Assembly (NCBI GenBank): GCA_030063045.1
Contig: JAQSEB010000104.1
Coordinates: 496,001-560,000 of the forward strand
Source of the DNA: Pratylenchus scribneri
Lineage: Eukaryota > Nematoda > Chromadorea > Rhabditida > Pratylenchidae
Length of the DNA stretch: 64,000 bases
Reading direction: 5' to 3'
The notes below the pieces were generated by a model that did no database searches, was not told the origin of the DNA, and was given only the letters and a program-made list of their open reading frames with translations. Below are positions 1-11,878 of this stretch, piece by piece. Each line of letters begins with the position of its first letter. The stretch's first letter is position 1. The position numbers were made by a program, and so were the translations under genes.

Positions 1-241
1 ACATTGACAGGGCAATTAGTGGTACTTGTTAATTATCTATATCTATACTATACCCCTATTTTCACCCCAAAATTAGCTTAAGTTACCCCCAAAATTTGAC
101 AACTTTAAATTACCTAAAATCATTTTTTCCCATTGTTTTACAATTAATAGATTAAGAATCCCAAAAAAAATCACCATTCTTAAAAATAATTTTTTTTATT
201 TTCATTGATATTTTTTATAATAATTTAAGAAATCAAAGAAA
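1..241. other. A+T-rich flank of the GH31 gene
   Basis: No coding exon was recognised. A splice-acceptor-like stretch ends at 230, directly before an in-frame run leading into the ATG at 242. An upstream exon outside the window is therefore possible, and the GH31 start is not certain. Confidence 0.3.
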
Positions 242-3200
242 ATGCCCGACACAACATTGGGCAATTTATTAATCCAAAGTGATGGCCAATCCGCGTCATT
301 GACCCAAAGTGGATTGTCGGCCACAACTTTGTTGGTCATCACATTGGCCAATTTTTTCACTCCCCAGGACAAACCAAATGCAAATGTTAAATTATTGAAC
401 AAAAATGTTGCCCAAGTAAGAATTAATTTCCAATCAAAAGTAACTTTTTATTTTCCTTAAGATTAATTACGATTACAAAGAGGAGAAGGAGGCAATTCAT
501 CTGAAAATTCATTGGGATAATAAAAGTGATCCACATTTGGATTTTTACACATTTCATTGGAAAAAACCGGCAGATTTGCACATTTTGCAGGTCAACAAAA
601 TTAATTTTTGGATTATATCAATTAATTAAAATTCATTGTTTCTTTTGTCCAACAAATGAATTATTTCCCTCAATTCACACCATTTTGATATTTTTAATAC
701 TATTAATTAATGTAATTTCTTTAAACAAAAATCCAAAACAATTTTTTATATGCGGGCTCGAATTTGATGGATTTGATTCAAAATTATAGAAATGATTATT
801 GAAACATTTGACCAATTCAAAAATCTATCAAGAAACCATAAAATTAATTAATAAAGCATAGGATTCATTGAATTTGGGTGACCCAAATACATTTTGGTAC
901 GGAGGATTCCATATGATGGACTTGGAATGGCCAATGGCAAAAAAGAATTTGGAAATGAGTGAATTCATTCTCAATGATATTTATCATGTATCAAATTAAA
1001 AATAAAATATAATTTAAATGTTGAGTAAATTGGCCATTCCAAGATTCATCAATTTGAGGGGATTAAAATGTATCCTTCTAATTTAAATAATAAATTTAAA
1101 TAAAGGATTCCCTGAATTTGGGCGTTGAAGGAGTACATTGGTACGGTGGCTCAAATTTGATGAATTTGGAATGGCCAATGCGCAAAGAAAGCTATAAAAT
1201 GAGCGAATTTGTGCTCAACGATATTTATCAATTTGTGAATATTTAAAATATTAAAATTAATTATTTATTCATTTTATTTATTATATTTATTGTATTTTTC
1301 TCCCACAAGACTGGAACCAGTGGTCAAGAACGATATTGGCTTTCATCGAATAAAGTGGCCATAAATGTGCCATGGAATGTGCCGGTGCCATAAAAATTAT
1401 ATAATAAATATTAAAATGGTAATATATTTTAATAGTTATGGACCGCTGTTCAAAATAGCCAATTGCAATTGCAATCTCGATTGATTGATTCCCAATTCCT
1501 TTTGATGAATGATCATTTGGAATATACTTTGGCAGTGCCAAAAGATGAGAAAATGTCACTCAAAGATTTCCATCAAAGTTGCTTCAGAAAATTCCTCAAG
1601 GCACCAACTGGTCAGTACAAAAATAAATCATAAAATTCTGAAAATGTTGGATGGCAATTTTGATAGACTTTTGAAATAAGGCAAAAATTATATTTCAAAT
1701 CTATATTTAATAATATTTTATGCTAATTGAAATCAAATTGAATTATTTTATCCTTTAATAAATTCCTATAATTCTTGTAAAATATTTTATAATTCATTTT
1801 TTAAAGAATAATTTAAACCAATTACTAATAACCCATTTTAAGCTTATCCGGATTTGAGCATTATGGAGAAACCAATTTGGTCAACTTGGGCCAGTTTTTG
1901 GACGGAAGTGAATCAAACTCAGGTCCACCCAATATTTATGCCATTCCCAAAATAATATATTTATAGGTGGAACAATATGGTGAACAAATCAAGGAACATG
2001 GTCTTCCAATTTCACAATTGGAATTGGACGATATGTGGACAACGACATATGGGGATTATCAAATAAATGAAAAGAAATTCCCGGATTTCAAGGGAATGGT
2101 CAAGAAATTGAAGGAAAATTATGGAGTGCCAAGAATGACAGGTAAGGCACAATAGGGAGACTAAAATGAAGAATAAAGTGTCCGAAATAGATTTATATAA
2201 ATTAGTGAATCAATTTTATGGGGAATTTCTGCCATTTTCATTTCCAATAGCATGAATCTTCTTTTCATTTTGCACTTTTGAACATTTTTTATTGCAAATG
2301 CAATTTCTCAATCTTTCATGGAATCCATTTTCCCTATTCACATTGAAATCATTATGATTTGGATCTTTCTTATAATAATTCTCCAATTTGCCACCAAACG
2401 GATGCATTATGTAAAATTTAGCTTTATCCCTTCTAAATTATAAATTAATTAATTTATTTAAAATATTAATTACTTTTTTTGCATTGGGCATTTCTCTTGA
2501 AACCATTTATCCACATTCTTTGCTTTTTCCTTCCAAAATTCTATAACTTCAGAAAAACCTAATACATTTCTTTTGCGTTCCTTTTCCAAATTAAATTTCC
2601 ATAAAAGCATGTAAAAATAATAGCGAATATCATCATTATAAAAAATAAATTTTAATATTATTTTATTTTAAATTTTTTTTACTGGATTGAAAAATGGAAG
2701 AATTTTACTCATATCAAGGTCAATTAAAGCGTCCAAATTTATATTATGATTATAAGGCTGCACATTATTTGACTCTTTCATTGAATCAATCGCATTTCGT
2801 ACTTCATCTTTAGAATATTTGTTGCCTTCTTTTATTTCTTTTTCTTTATTTTTGAATGTCTCAAAAAAGCATTGGGCCAATTCATTGTCATATCTATTTC
2901 CGAAAATAAATGCCTTCAATTCAGTTTCCCAATTATATTCTGCAAAATTGTTATCGAATTATTTTATTTATACTACTTACTGATGGCAGAAATAACATTT
3001 ATTACAGATAAACAAATCAGCAGTAGAAATTTAATTACCCAAGGCAAATTCACTTTAAAAATGTTATTCATAGAGGAAGAAATATAATAGAAGGCAAAAT
3101 GAATTCACTCAGTTACCAAAATTCTGCCAAAAAAATAAATACGTTCTGGGAATTTGAATTTTGAAGGGATGAATATGAAATGAAATATAACAAAAATTGG

Positions 3201-5303
3201 ATGGATGAAGGGTAGGTAGATCGATTGGTGGATTTGGGGTGTATGAATGGGAATATGAAAAATAATGATATCATTTGGGCCCAAAATGCCAACAATATAA
3301 ACGTGGCATTTAAAGGATCCGTCCAGTGGCCACGGTTTTTAACGAAACTATAGAACCAAAAACCGTCTTAATTCCCTCCTAAATATTTGTATAAAATATT
3401 TCCCATTCCTTTTAAGCTTGGGTTCATCCTTTCGTGAATGCGGATTCCGAGAATGGAAAGAATGAGGAATTACGGAACAAAATATTCATCAAAGACAAAA
3501 ATGGGGATGTTCCATTGAGTTGGTGGTGGGATTGTCCCAAAATTACCAAGGATCCCAACAAACCGATTGACGATAAAACTAATCCCGATTTAAAAGTGCC
3601 GTGTGCCTACGTATGAAATAAGAATGAAAGGAAAATTAATGTTAAATTGTTTTCAGGTGATCGATTTAACAAATCCAGATGCGCGAGATTGGTGGAAGGA
3701 ACAATTGAAAAGAATGCAGGATGTAATTTTAAAATTAAAATGAGATAATATTTACAAAATTAAAATTTAGGAAGGAATTTACACATTCAAATTTGATGCA
3801 GGTCAACAATTTTAATTAAATTGAATTGAATATGAACAAAATAATTTATAGGCGAAACAAATTGGTTCCCAAAAAATTACACACTCCATTCTGGCAACAA
3901 TCCAAACAGTGAATTCAAATAATATTTCCAAATAATTGTATCCATTTTAAAGATTTTGGCAAAGATTATGCATATTTCTCCGCCCAATTTGGTTCAGCCG
4001 TTGAAAATCGCTATGGAAGTGGTTCGCAACAGGCCAACATTTTCATGCGAACAATGGACCGAAATTCATATTGGTAAAAAAATATTATTATTTCTATTAT
4101 AAATTTTAAATTTTGAAGGGACAAAGAAGGCGGATTATTCACATTGATCCCTTGGTTTAATCATTATTTAATTTATTATTTATTTAATTTCCAAAGGGCC
4201 CTTCAATCCTCCCTACACGGATATTATTGGAATTTGCCGGATATGATTGGGGGAAATGGGCTTAATCATACACAGGAGAATATCAAAGGGGATCCACCGG
4301 AGGCGCAGCTTTACATTCGATGGACCCAAGTGAGAGAGGAGAAAAAATAATTGGGCACAAATAATATTTATTTTACCAAAGGCAAATGCATTCCTTTTGG
4401 CCATGCAATTCTCCTATCCACCTTGGCATAAAAACTATGGCCCAGATGTAATAAATTCAATTAATTAATTTTAATTCAAAATTGAAGGTTCTGAAAGCGG
4501 TGAAGAAGGTCATTGAAATTCGGGCCAAATGGATGCCGTACATATTAAATTGCGTTAAAAATGCGGTCAAGGATCAGGAACCAGTTATTCGGTAAAATAT
4601 ATTCCCATTTTTCTGCTATCTAATGAATTTTTAGGCCAATGTGGTGGGCAGGTGATCACCCAAATGCATTCAGTAGTCGAGATCAATACATGGTTGGGAA
4701 GGATTTGGTTGTGGCACCTGTGGTCCAAGAAGGTAATATTTTCTGGAACTTATTAATAAAAAATATTATCACATAAAATTTAGAGGAAATAGAGACATAA
4801 AATTAAAATGTGAATAAAATAGAAAAATTTACAATTCATTTAATGTTGATTATGATTACATCAATTATTTCGACTGGTTTAAAATAATTGGCAAATAGCT
4901 TCAATAATATTTGATTGATGAAACCAATTATCTATTCGACTAATCCTTCAATCAATTAGGAGACAAAATTGATTATAGTTAAATAAAATTTATCAAATAT
5001 TTAATTTTAATATTTCCAGATGTCTTCCAACGTGAAGTTTACTTGCCCCCGGGCACATGGAAGGATGGGAATGATGAAACAAAGGAATATGAAGGCAATA
5101 GAACATATACTTATCAAGTAAATTAAATAATTAATTAATATATTCGATTATTCAAATAGGCCCCAATTGATATTGTGCCATTCTTTGTTCGAGTGGGAAC
5201 ATCGCCGAATGCGGCATTCACCTCGGTGGCGGCATCCTTTTTGATATCCATTCTGCCTTTGTTGGCCACCACAATTATTCTGCTTAATTTGCACGGAAAT
5301 TAA
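242..5303 (+). CDS. Family GH31 glycosidase, MYORG-like, GPI/tail-anchored
   Basis: Nineteen exons in phase give about 693 aa when one of two alternative third exons is used: 242-415, 462-590, 862-987 or 1106-1234, 1310-1384, 1436-1610, 1843-1922, 1967-2141, 3417-3610, 3657-3722, 3771-3801, 3852-3908, 3953-4073, 4119-4154, 4197-4329, 4382-4447, 4488-4591, 4635-4732, 5020-5117, 5160-5303. GH31 landmarks appear in order: [33 protein letters not shown] (the D of KFDAG is the expected nucleophile), [19 protein letters not shown] and VVAPVVQE. The closest family is the myogenesis-regulating glycosidase type, whose length (about 700 aa) fits. The C-terminus ends in a hydrophobic stretch after small residues and closes HGN, as in a GPI signal or tail anchor, so the enzyme probably acts in the secretory pathway or at the surface. 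No classic signal peptide is visible at the chosen start, so the 5' end may be incomplete. The seventh intron (2142-3416) hosts an antisense gene. Confidence 0.88.
862..1234 (+). other. Duplicated exon pair 3a/3b of the GH31 gene
   Basis: Exon 3a (862-987, 126 nt) and exon 3b (1106-1234, 129 nt) encode homologous peptides starting DSLNLG, with a shared WYGG, LEWPM and a terminal NDIY. Both begin and end in phase 0 with usable splice sites, so either or both fit the frame. The protein family has this segment once, so alternative use is more likely than inclusion of both. Confidence 0.75.
1031..1058 (+). promoter_or_regulatory. Intronic element complementary to both alternative exons
   Basis: The 28 nt between exons 3a and 3b are the near-perfect reverse complement of 1150-1177 in exon 3b (27 paired positions with two single-base bulges). 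About 15 nt of the same element (ATTGGCCATTCCAAG) are also complementary to exon 3a. It could pair with either exon and so act as a splice selector. The pairing is seen; the regulatory role is inferred. Confidence 0.5.
2216..3071 (-). CDS. Nested small secreted protein, unknown family
   Basis: Four exons (3071-2981, 2939-2683, 2580-2474, 2432-2216) sum to 672 nt, giving 223 aa, all with GT-AG introns. The gene lies wholly inside an intron of the GH31 gene, on the opposite strand. The N-terminus [20 protein letters not shown] continues hydrophobic and ends in a plausible cleavage site before IKYNWETEL, so the product is probably secreted. The mature part is charged, lacks transmembrane segments and ends in a Lys/Asn-rich tail with a Cys pair (ICNKKC). 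I do not recognise the family. A secretory product with no known domain is a candidate effector or gland protein, but that is inference. Confidence 0.6.
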
Positions 5304-5556
5304 GCCCAATAATTAAGAAGAGACAAATTGATTTGGAATATATATATTTTTTTAGAATTGAGAAATAAATATATTTAATATTAATTAATCCGAAAAAAAT
5401 TTACATCCATTTTATTCAATATTTGATAAAAATTATTTGGTTAATGTTTATCAAACTTAATTATCATTAAAATTAGTAAAATTAGATTAATTTTCAATGA
5501 AAATTTTGGGCATTTATATTTAATCATCACAAAATGAATGAATTTTATTCCATTTA

Positions 5557-6966
5557 TTATGCTGGAAATTTCAATGCCTCTTGGACTTGATTTCGTTCCT
5601 CTTTTGGCAATCCATTCACCAATTGCCAAAATCGCTTCTGACGCTGTAAATCATCGATGGATTCATCATCGAATAGACTGGCAATTTTCTCTTTTGTCTA
5701 ATAAATAATTTTATTAAAAAATTTCTCAACAAATTTACATCCGGATTTAATCGTTCAAATGCAGGCGGGAGTGGAGGTCGAACTAATTTGCGCAATTCTG
5801 CTGGCAATGAGCGCACAAATTCGAATACTTTTCGGTCCTTCTCCTGCAAATTTTCCTTCCTTTTTTAATTTAAATATAAAATTTCACTTGAAAATTCAAT
5901 GTTTTATCGCCGAAAATGCTGCGTGCTTGTTTGATGTATTTTTCGGGCAATTGATCAAAACCTTATTATAAATAATATTCAAATTTAAATTAATGATTAT
6001 TTTCAATTTTGCCTGGGGGCAAAGGCAATTGATCGATCACATCCTGTGGCAATTCCCTCATTATTTGATCAATTTGTTGACTTTTTTCCTGCGCATTCAA
6101 TTCTTCATTTCGATGAATTTTAAGCAATTGATCGTAAACATTTGGCGGCAAAACACGTTCAAAACCAGGAGGAGGCTAAATTCATCTAATTTTTATTAAT
6201 GAATATTTCCCTTTTTTTACATTTGGAGGGAAAAAGTTGTCGCCATTTCCTTGTGGCGGTGGAATGGCTGAAAAGCCGGGTGGGGGGCGAGGACGTTGGT
6301 CAGCTGGCAAAGACTCAATTAATTGTGCCACCTTTTGATGCTTTTGATTCCAATTCAATGATGGATTGCCTGGAATATGATTATAAATAATGGCCATATT
6401 CTTCATATTTTTACTCGCCATGAATGCCACGAATTTGTTCTTGAATAATTTGGGGAAGGAATTCAAAGCCTGGGGGCAAAGGCAATTTGGCCAAAATTTT
6501 TGCTGGCACATCGCTCATTATTCGGTCAAATTCGATTTGTTTTTGCTGCATTTAAAAAATTAATTTAAATTAATTCCATTAAACCCACATGCAATGGAAT
6601 TTGTTGATTTTTGTGCAAATCTCGAAGTTTTTGAAGTGTTTCTTTGGGCAGAACTTGTTCAAATCCGGGTGGCTTAATCATAGTTTCATTTAACAATAAA
6701 AATTGGTTAATTAAATATTTACCACTCCATCAAATTCAGGAGTGAATGGAGGAGACCCTTTTGGAATCAAAAGTCCTGGAGGCACTTGGACATCACTGAA
6801 AAATGGCAAAATTAAATTATTTTTGAGCATTTTTTTTAAATTATTACCCGCTATGAAGGGCCGATTCTTTGCTCTTTTTCAGCTGCTCTTTGCTTAAACT
6901 GCTTTTACATTGGCAAAAGCCAAAAATGAAGATGAAGGAAATTAAAAATACACAAAGGGATTTCAT
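5557..6966 (-). CDS. Secreted tandem-repeat protein (PPGFE repeats)
   Basis: The signal peptide MKSLCVFLISFIFIFGFCQC is followed by repeats of about 45-60 aa, each built as an acidic/Gln helix, LPxxxLxxLPLPPGFE, then LPxxxxxQIRxIH or a close variant. Units are visible as VPPGLL, PPGFEQVLP, PLPPGFEFLP, PPPGFSAIP, PPPGFERVLP, PLPPGFDQLP and PLPPAFERLN. The last exon ends at 5557 with a non-repeat tail. About eight short exons are needed. One intron (6012-5962) has GC-AG ends, and the donor of the fourth exon near 6430 is uncertain. The exon boundaries tend to fall at or beside PPGF. The family is not recognised; it somewhat recalls other nematode secreted helical repeat proteins, but no named domain is claimed. 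Probably extracellular. Confidence 0.65.
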
Positions 6967-8682
6967 CTCTAAATTCATATAAAAATTAATCTAATAATTT
7001 TTATGGCAATCATTCCCTCATTTTTCTATCCTTTTAGCAAACAAGTTAATTGCCCAATAATATTATAAATATAATTCATTTAATGCGGGCAAAATACAGA
7101 CACATTTGATGAGAGAGAAAGCCGCTTATATTGGACCATTTTTAATGCTAAACCCCCCAATAATGTGTACCTTTGTGTGGATGGATTAAAAGTAAAGTTT
7201 GGACAAAAAAATGGCAAATTGTGAATAAATGTGGGAATTGCTTTTTTCGGCCGCTTTTATGTGTGCCTGCCTATCCCATTGTCCCACCCAAACCCCAATC
7301 CAATTCACCAATCACGATTTGGGCCCGTCGAAAACAACAAAGACAAGAGGATGTGGGTGGAGGGGGGAATACCATTGTACAGCTGGCTGATTGCCTACAA
7401 TTAGGCACAATTAGCTTTTTTTAAATTACGTCATAAATATAAATTTAATTGAAAAAGAGGAACTTTAATTTAGGATGGATAAAAAAAATATAAATGACTA
7501 ATCTGAATATGGACACAAAACAAAATGAAGAATATTGAAAATGTTTAGTTATTGAATGCAATATAAATGGGTCAGAGGTGGACATTTTGATTTTGATTAA
7601 AAATAAATTTGTATATTTATATTGTATATGGTGCGCATTGCCCCTTATCCCCATTCCATACCATTCATTCTCATTCAATCCTATTCCTTTCCCAATATTT
7701 TCCATATTTACACAGTCCTATTGAGATGAAAGCAAAACTGCCGCCGTCTAAAATATTACTATTTTGGCCAAATTGTAAACCGAGAATGATGGAAGATTTT
7801 GGTTGACTAATAATGGAAAATATTTTTGTTTTTCCATTATTTTCCCCCATTCTAAAGATTAGTGGAGGGAAATTGGCCAAAATAGCCATCTGAACAAATT
7901 GAAAATAAAAATGATGATGACATTGGGAAAAATATGCACGAATGGATATTTCCATTGTCCCAAATTATGCTCCTTTTATTTCTGCCAATTTGGCTGCTTC
8001 TTCGCGCAAAATGATGAAGGGTCCTCGAAAAATAATAAAAAAAAAGTTGGCAATGTCCATTCGTTCAATCAACTTCGCGGCTAGGCAAAATAATCGGCTG
8101 CTAGGCTCGCACTTCCATTTTCAACATTTCCAGCCGCCGGTCGTCCATTTGCCCATGCACAAAAGCATTTATCCCCCAATCCACTCGTCCAATCCCCATA
8201 TCCCCAATCCTCTTATATTATATATTTTCCACCATTCATTCACAAAATCCCAGCACATTCGGCGGTTGGTCCAGTTGAGGAGGGGATATTGTTTATTGCC
8301 CATGGCGGTGATGGGCAGCCAGTTTTCAACAGGTTTTTTCATGGAACACTTTTTATGATGGCCCTCTTCATATTCATATTCACCGCAGGCGCAAATCCAT
8401 CCATCCTTCAAAAATGCTTAATGATGAGGTGTTCCTTCCTTCTTGTCCTTTTGTTCATTCATTTGATGGCAGTGGATGGATTTGGGGATTAATTTTGGGC
8501 AATAATATAAATATTTATGAATGGAAAATGAATAAAATATATTTAATTTATTTATTAAATTAATCCTTGTAAAATTGCAACAATGCCTTTGGGAATACGG
8601 TCTCACGGCTATTCTTCAAGTGGAATACATCCATATATGCCCAAAAATTTATAAAATGATTATTAAAACAATTTTGTAAATT
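6967..8682. other. Intergenic region, no supported gene
   Basis: A few open frames exist on both strands between 7170 and 8490 but none has a signal peptide, domain or convincing splice pattern. A conserved-looking reading on the minus strand at 8560-8640 may belong to the nuclear receptor 3' end. Confidence 0.4.
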
Positions 8683-10560
8683 TTACTTGAATTTTTTATA
8701 GAATTCCATGCCTTGGAAAGCATGATTGACGAATTGAAGTAATTCAATGTATCGATTGGCCCCGGTCAATGGACCAAGACGATTTTGGAGAAGTTGGAGT
8801 AAAATTCGGGAATAATTTGTGGAATCCTGATAAAGTAATTGGATGGCATTTTGGGAGAGATTTGGGGCAGCTTAATCAAAAATAATAATTAATTTTAATA
8901 TTTCCACACCTGAATATGAATAAAAAATGGCCAAAAGAAGGACATATTCCTCATTGTTCAGTCCAAATTGTTTGTACGGTTCCAAAATGTGACAATACAT
9001 TCGTTCACTCATTTTTGCCACTCTATTTAGCATTTATTATTTCCAATTACTCACTTTTATTTACCTCGGATCTGCGCTGTATCTTTTTGTCATAAACCCG
9101 GCAATCATTGCTAGCCCATTTGGGGCAATAACCGTTTCAGAATTATGTTGCACCGAATAATGGGCATTCATCAGGAGCATTATTGGTCCATTTATGTATT
9201 TTAATAGATTTAACTGACAAATTCAAAATTTATTTCAAAAATGAATAATTTTTATACTTTATCCTCCATTTCCAATTGCATAAAAACGGGCATTGTTTTG
9301 GCCATTTCGGCAATCAAAAAATGGTCAAGCACTCGATGCCTTGGCCTCTCCATATAAATGCCACCTGCCTCCACTCTGGCCATATAGCTGGCAATGTCAC
9401 AGGGAATGGGCGGTTCTATCTAATTAAAGAATTTAAATTAGGTCAATTTTGTCTGTTTTGTACCGAAAATTGGCTGGCATTATTCAGCAAATTAATATTT
9501 GTTGTCAATAATTGTTCCAATGTTTTGAATTGGTCAAAATATGCATCCGGAATTGAAGTCCCCGATTCTCGAATTCGTTTTACCCTTCCCTCAATTTCGA
9601 GTAAATTATTTAATGACACATTTTGCTCGGGATTTGCCAGATGAATTCCAATTTGCTATAAAATGTCCAAATTGGTACATTTTTAACAATAATTATGATC
9701 ACCATTGAATTTGATGACGGCAAACATTCATTATTCAACATATCCTCGGGCAATTGTTGTTCAGATTGGCTGAATTGGACTACTAAAATAATGAATAAAA
9801 AAAATATTTCAATATAATTTTACATTCTTTTTGCATTCCTTTTTCCAAACATTTTTTAAATCGGCAACATCGACAACAAACTCGATTTTCTGCATTAAAT
9901 TCTGCTAATTATTTTTAATTTTATTGGCCTACTTTTATTAATTTCACATTTCCTCTCTTTTCGGCAACTATAATTCCTCATTTGCACAATTGAACTCCTT
10001 GAATTTATTTTTATTATTCAACAAAATTAAAAACTCGTATTTTTCCTATTTGAAACCCTCTCTCTACTCTAAGCCCCCTTTCGAGGGTCTCTGAAATTTA
10101 TAAGCCCCCTCTCTTTTTGAAGCCCCCACCCCAAAATCTAATTTTATGAACATATTTTGAATTATAAAAACATGTTCAAAATTTCAAAAACATGTTGTAA
10201 AAAATGTTTGGAATCGCAAAAAACATGTTAAGCTTTGTAAAATTGTAAAAAATGTTGCAAAAATATGTTTTGGATTGTAAAAACATGTACTGATTTTTTG
10301 CAAATTTTATATTTTCATGCATTTTCTGGCTCTGAAATTTATAAGCCCCGGGATTTCTAATAAGGAAAAATACGGTAAGCGAAAAAACACCGAAAAAAGG
10401 CGGCACATGCCATACACGAAATTATGCCAAAATTTTTGCCCCTGGCAAAATCACCACAAATGGCACACAAAAGTGAGGTAATTCTTTTCATTTTCAAATT
10501 CGTTTTTTGGCAAGAGGAGGATTGAATCGAATTTTGGCGAATATTTTTGTTGGTCAACAT
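8683..10560 (-). CDS. Nuclear hormone receptor (nematode supplementary type)
   Basis: Exon 1 (10560-10391) carries the first zinc finger, CAICGDFARGKNFGIISCMA followed by CAAFFR. Exons 2 (9997-9933) and 3 (9904-9834) carry the second finger, with YSCRKERKCEI and NRVCCRCCRFKKCLEKGMQK. Seven Cys of the two C4 modules plus the final RFKKC are in place. Exons from 9782 down to 8683 encode the ligand-binding domain, recognisable from LAMIAGFMTKRY, EEYVLLLAIFYSYS and NRLGPLTGANRYIELLQF. The product is a nuclear ligand-regulated transcription factor of the expanded nematode HNF4-derived group, although the ligand and paralogue cannot be named. The first intron (10390-9998) contains repeats. The frame stops at 8683-8685, yet more coding-looking sequence follows to 8560 (see findings). 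Confidence 0.85.
10089..10349. repeat. Direct repeat pair flanking an AAAACATGTT-rich array
   Basis: CTCTGAAATTTATAAGCCCC occurs at 10089-10108 and again at 10330-10349. Between them (10140-10325) lie degenerate units built on AAAACATGTT or AAAAATGTTT separated by 8-15 nt. The whole block is in intron 1 of the nuclear receptor. Confidence 0.7.
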
Positions 10561-11878
10561 TTTTGTAATTTTAGTGGGGATATATTAAAAAAGGATTATT
10601 CTATTCTTTAGTCAGCCAATTTCAATGAAGAAGATGCGAAAAGATTAATGGACAAAATTCCAGTGGATTAATGGGGGAGAGGGAGGATGCCATGGAGATG
10701 GGCAGTAGAAGCGAAAATTTAATTTGTAGATTGATTTCACTATATTAACCTCCAATTCCGCCGTATATATATGCTAAATAATGTACAGTATAATGGGCCA
10801 AAAACCAGCATTTAATTCTAATGAGTGGGAGAAGACTTCAATTTTTATTTTGAGAATTGTGTTGTGAGAGAATAAAGATGTTTGGTAATTGATACCTTTT
10901 AGAAGGTAATTATTATTTATTATTTCCATATTTAGAAGAAGATACAACAATTTGTATTATTCATCTTTTTAAATGCATTTATTATGATAATTGGAAGATA
11001 GTTTTGACATTATCCTTTTCCATTTTATAAATATATCATTATTGTTTATTTATAACTACTTTAAATTGTGTAAATATTTATAAAAATTTATTTTCTTTAA
11101 CTTCAAAGTCGATGAATTAATAAACTTGAAATTAAATTCTAGTATATTGATAATATTATATTTATTATTTTTATTAAATTATTTATCAAATAATAAAAAA
11201 ATTTTGTAAATTACCAAAATTTTAATTTAATATATTAACGACAATGGTCTAATTCGTCAAATTACCCCCATCCCCAATCCATTATTTACGTCCCATTTAA
11301 ATTGATGATCATGCGATTTGTGATGTGAAATGTGGAGAATGAAAAATAAAATTACCCAAAATTGATGAATTTATCAAATACATCGACAAAGTGCAATAAA
11401 AATATTATTTAAGGACAATTCAATTTAATATATATTTTGTTAAAAAATTAAATGCTTGAGGGCATTTACAATAATTATAAGAAAATATCCTACAAAATTA
11501 AACAATTAAAATATTAATATTTAATAGAATACTTATTTCTGCCGGTCATTAGTATTAATTTTAAAAATGCAAAAATGATATAAATATTTCCTTTATCCTT
11601 TTTATCATTTATATTTTGCACTATTATAATTATAAGATTTTAACGATAAATTAATTTGGTTCATCCAAAAACTAAAATAATTTTGTCCTTTTACATTATT
11701 TACTCATCTAATTCGGCGATTTGGGCCAGCCATCAGCCAAATAAAACTTTAGGGGCGGAATTAATTGAATGAAATTAATAATAAATGGTCGCGAATTATA
11801 AAAAGGAAGGAAATGGCGAAAAGGAAACAAAACAATTCCTTCAAAAATAATCTTTTTAGAATTAATCATCAGCCAAAA
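10561..11878. other. Intergenic, A+T-rich
   Basis: No gene supported. A short open stretch with an acceptor-like start on the plus strand (10612-10671, ending in a stop) could be an orphan exon but has no partner exons. The rest is low-complexity A+T. Confidence 0.4.

Noticed and set aside
2583..2682. Coding-like stretch without an acceptor in the nested gene
   Set aside because: A canonical acceptor further on (exon from 2580) keeps phase, so the stretch is intron.
3030..3043. 14-nt match to the nematode SL1 spliced leader (TTTAATTACCCAAG)
   Set aside because: It is read in reverse as signal-peptide codons of the nested gene and is not followed by a donor or SL RNA structure.
7942..8358. 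138-codon plus-strand open frame and an overlapping minus-strand 80-codon frame
   Set aside because: No domain, signal peptide or splice pattern; the two frames oppose each other.
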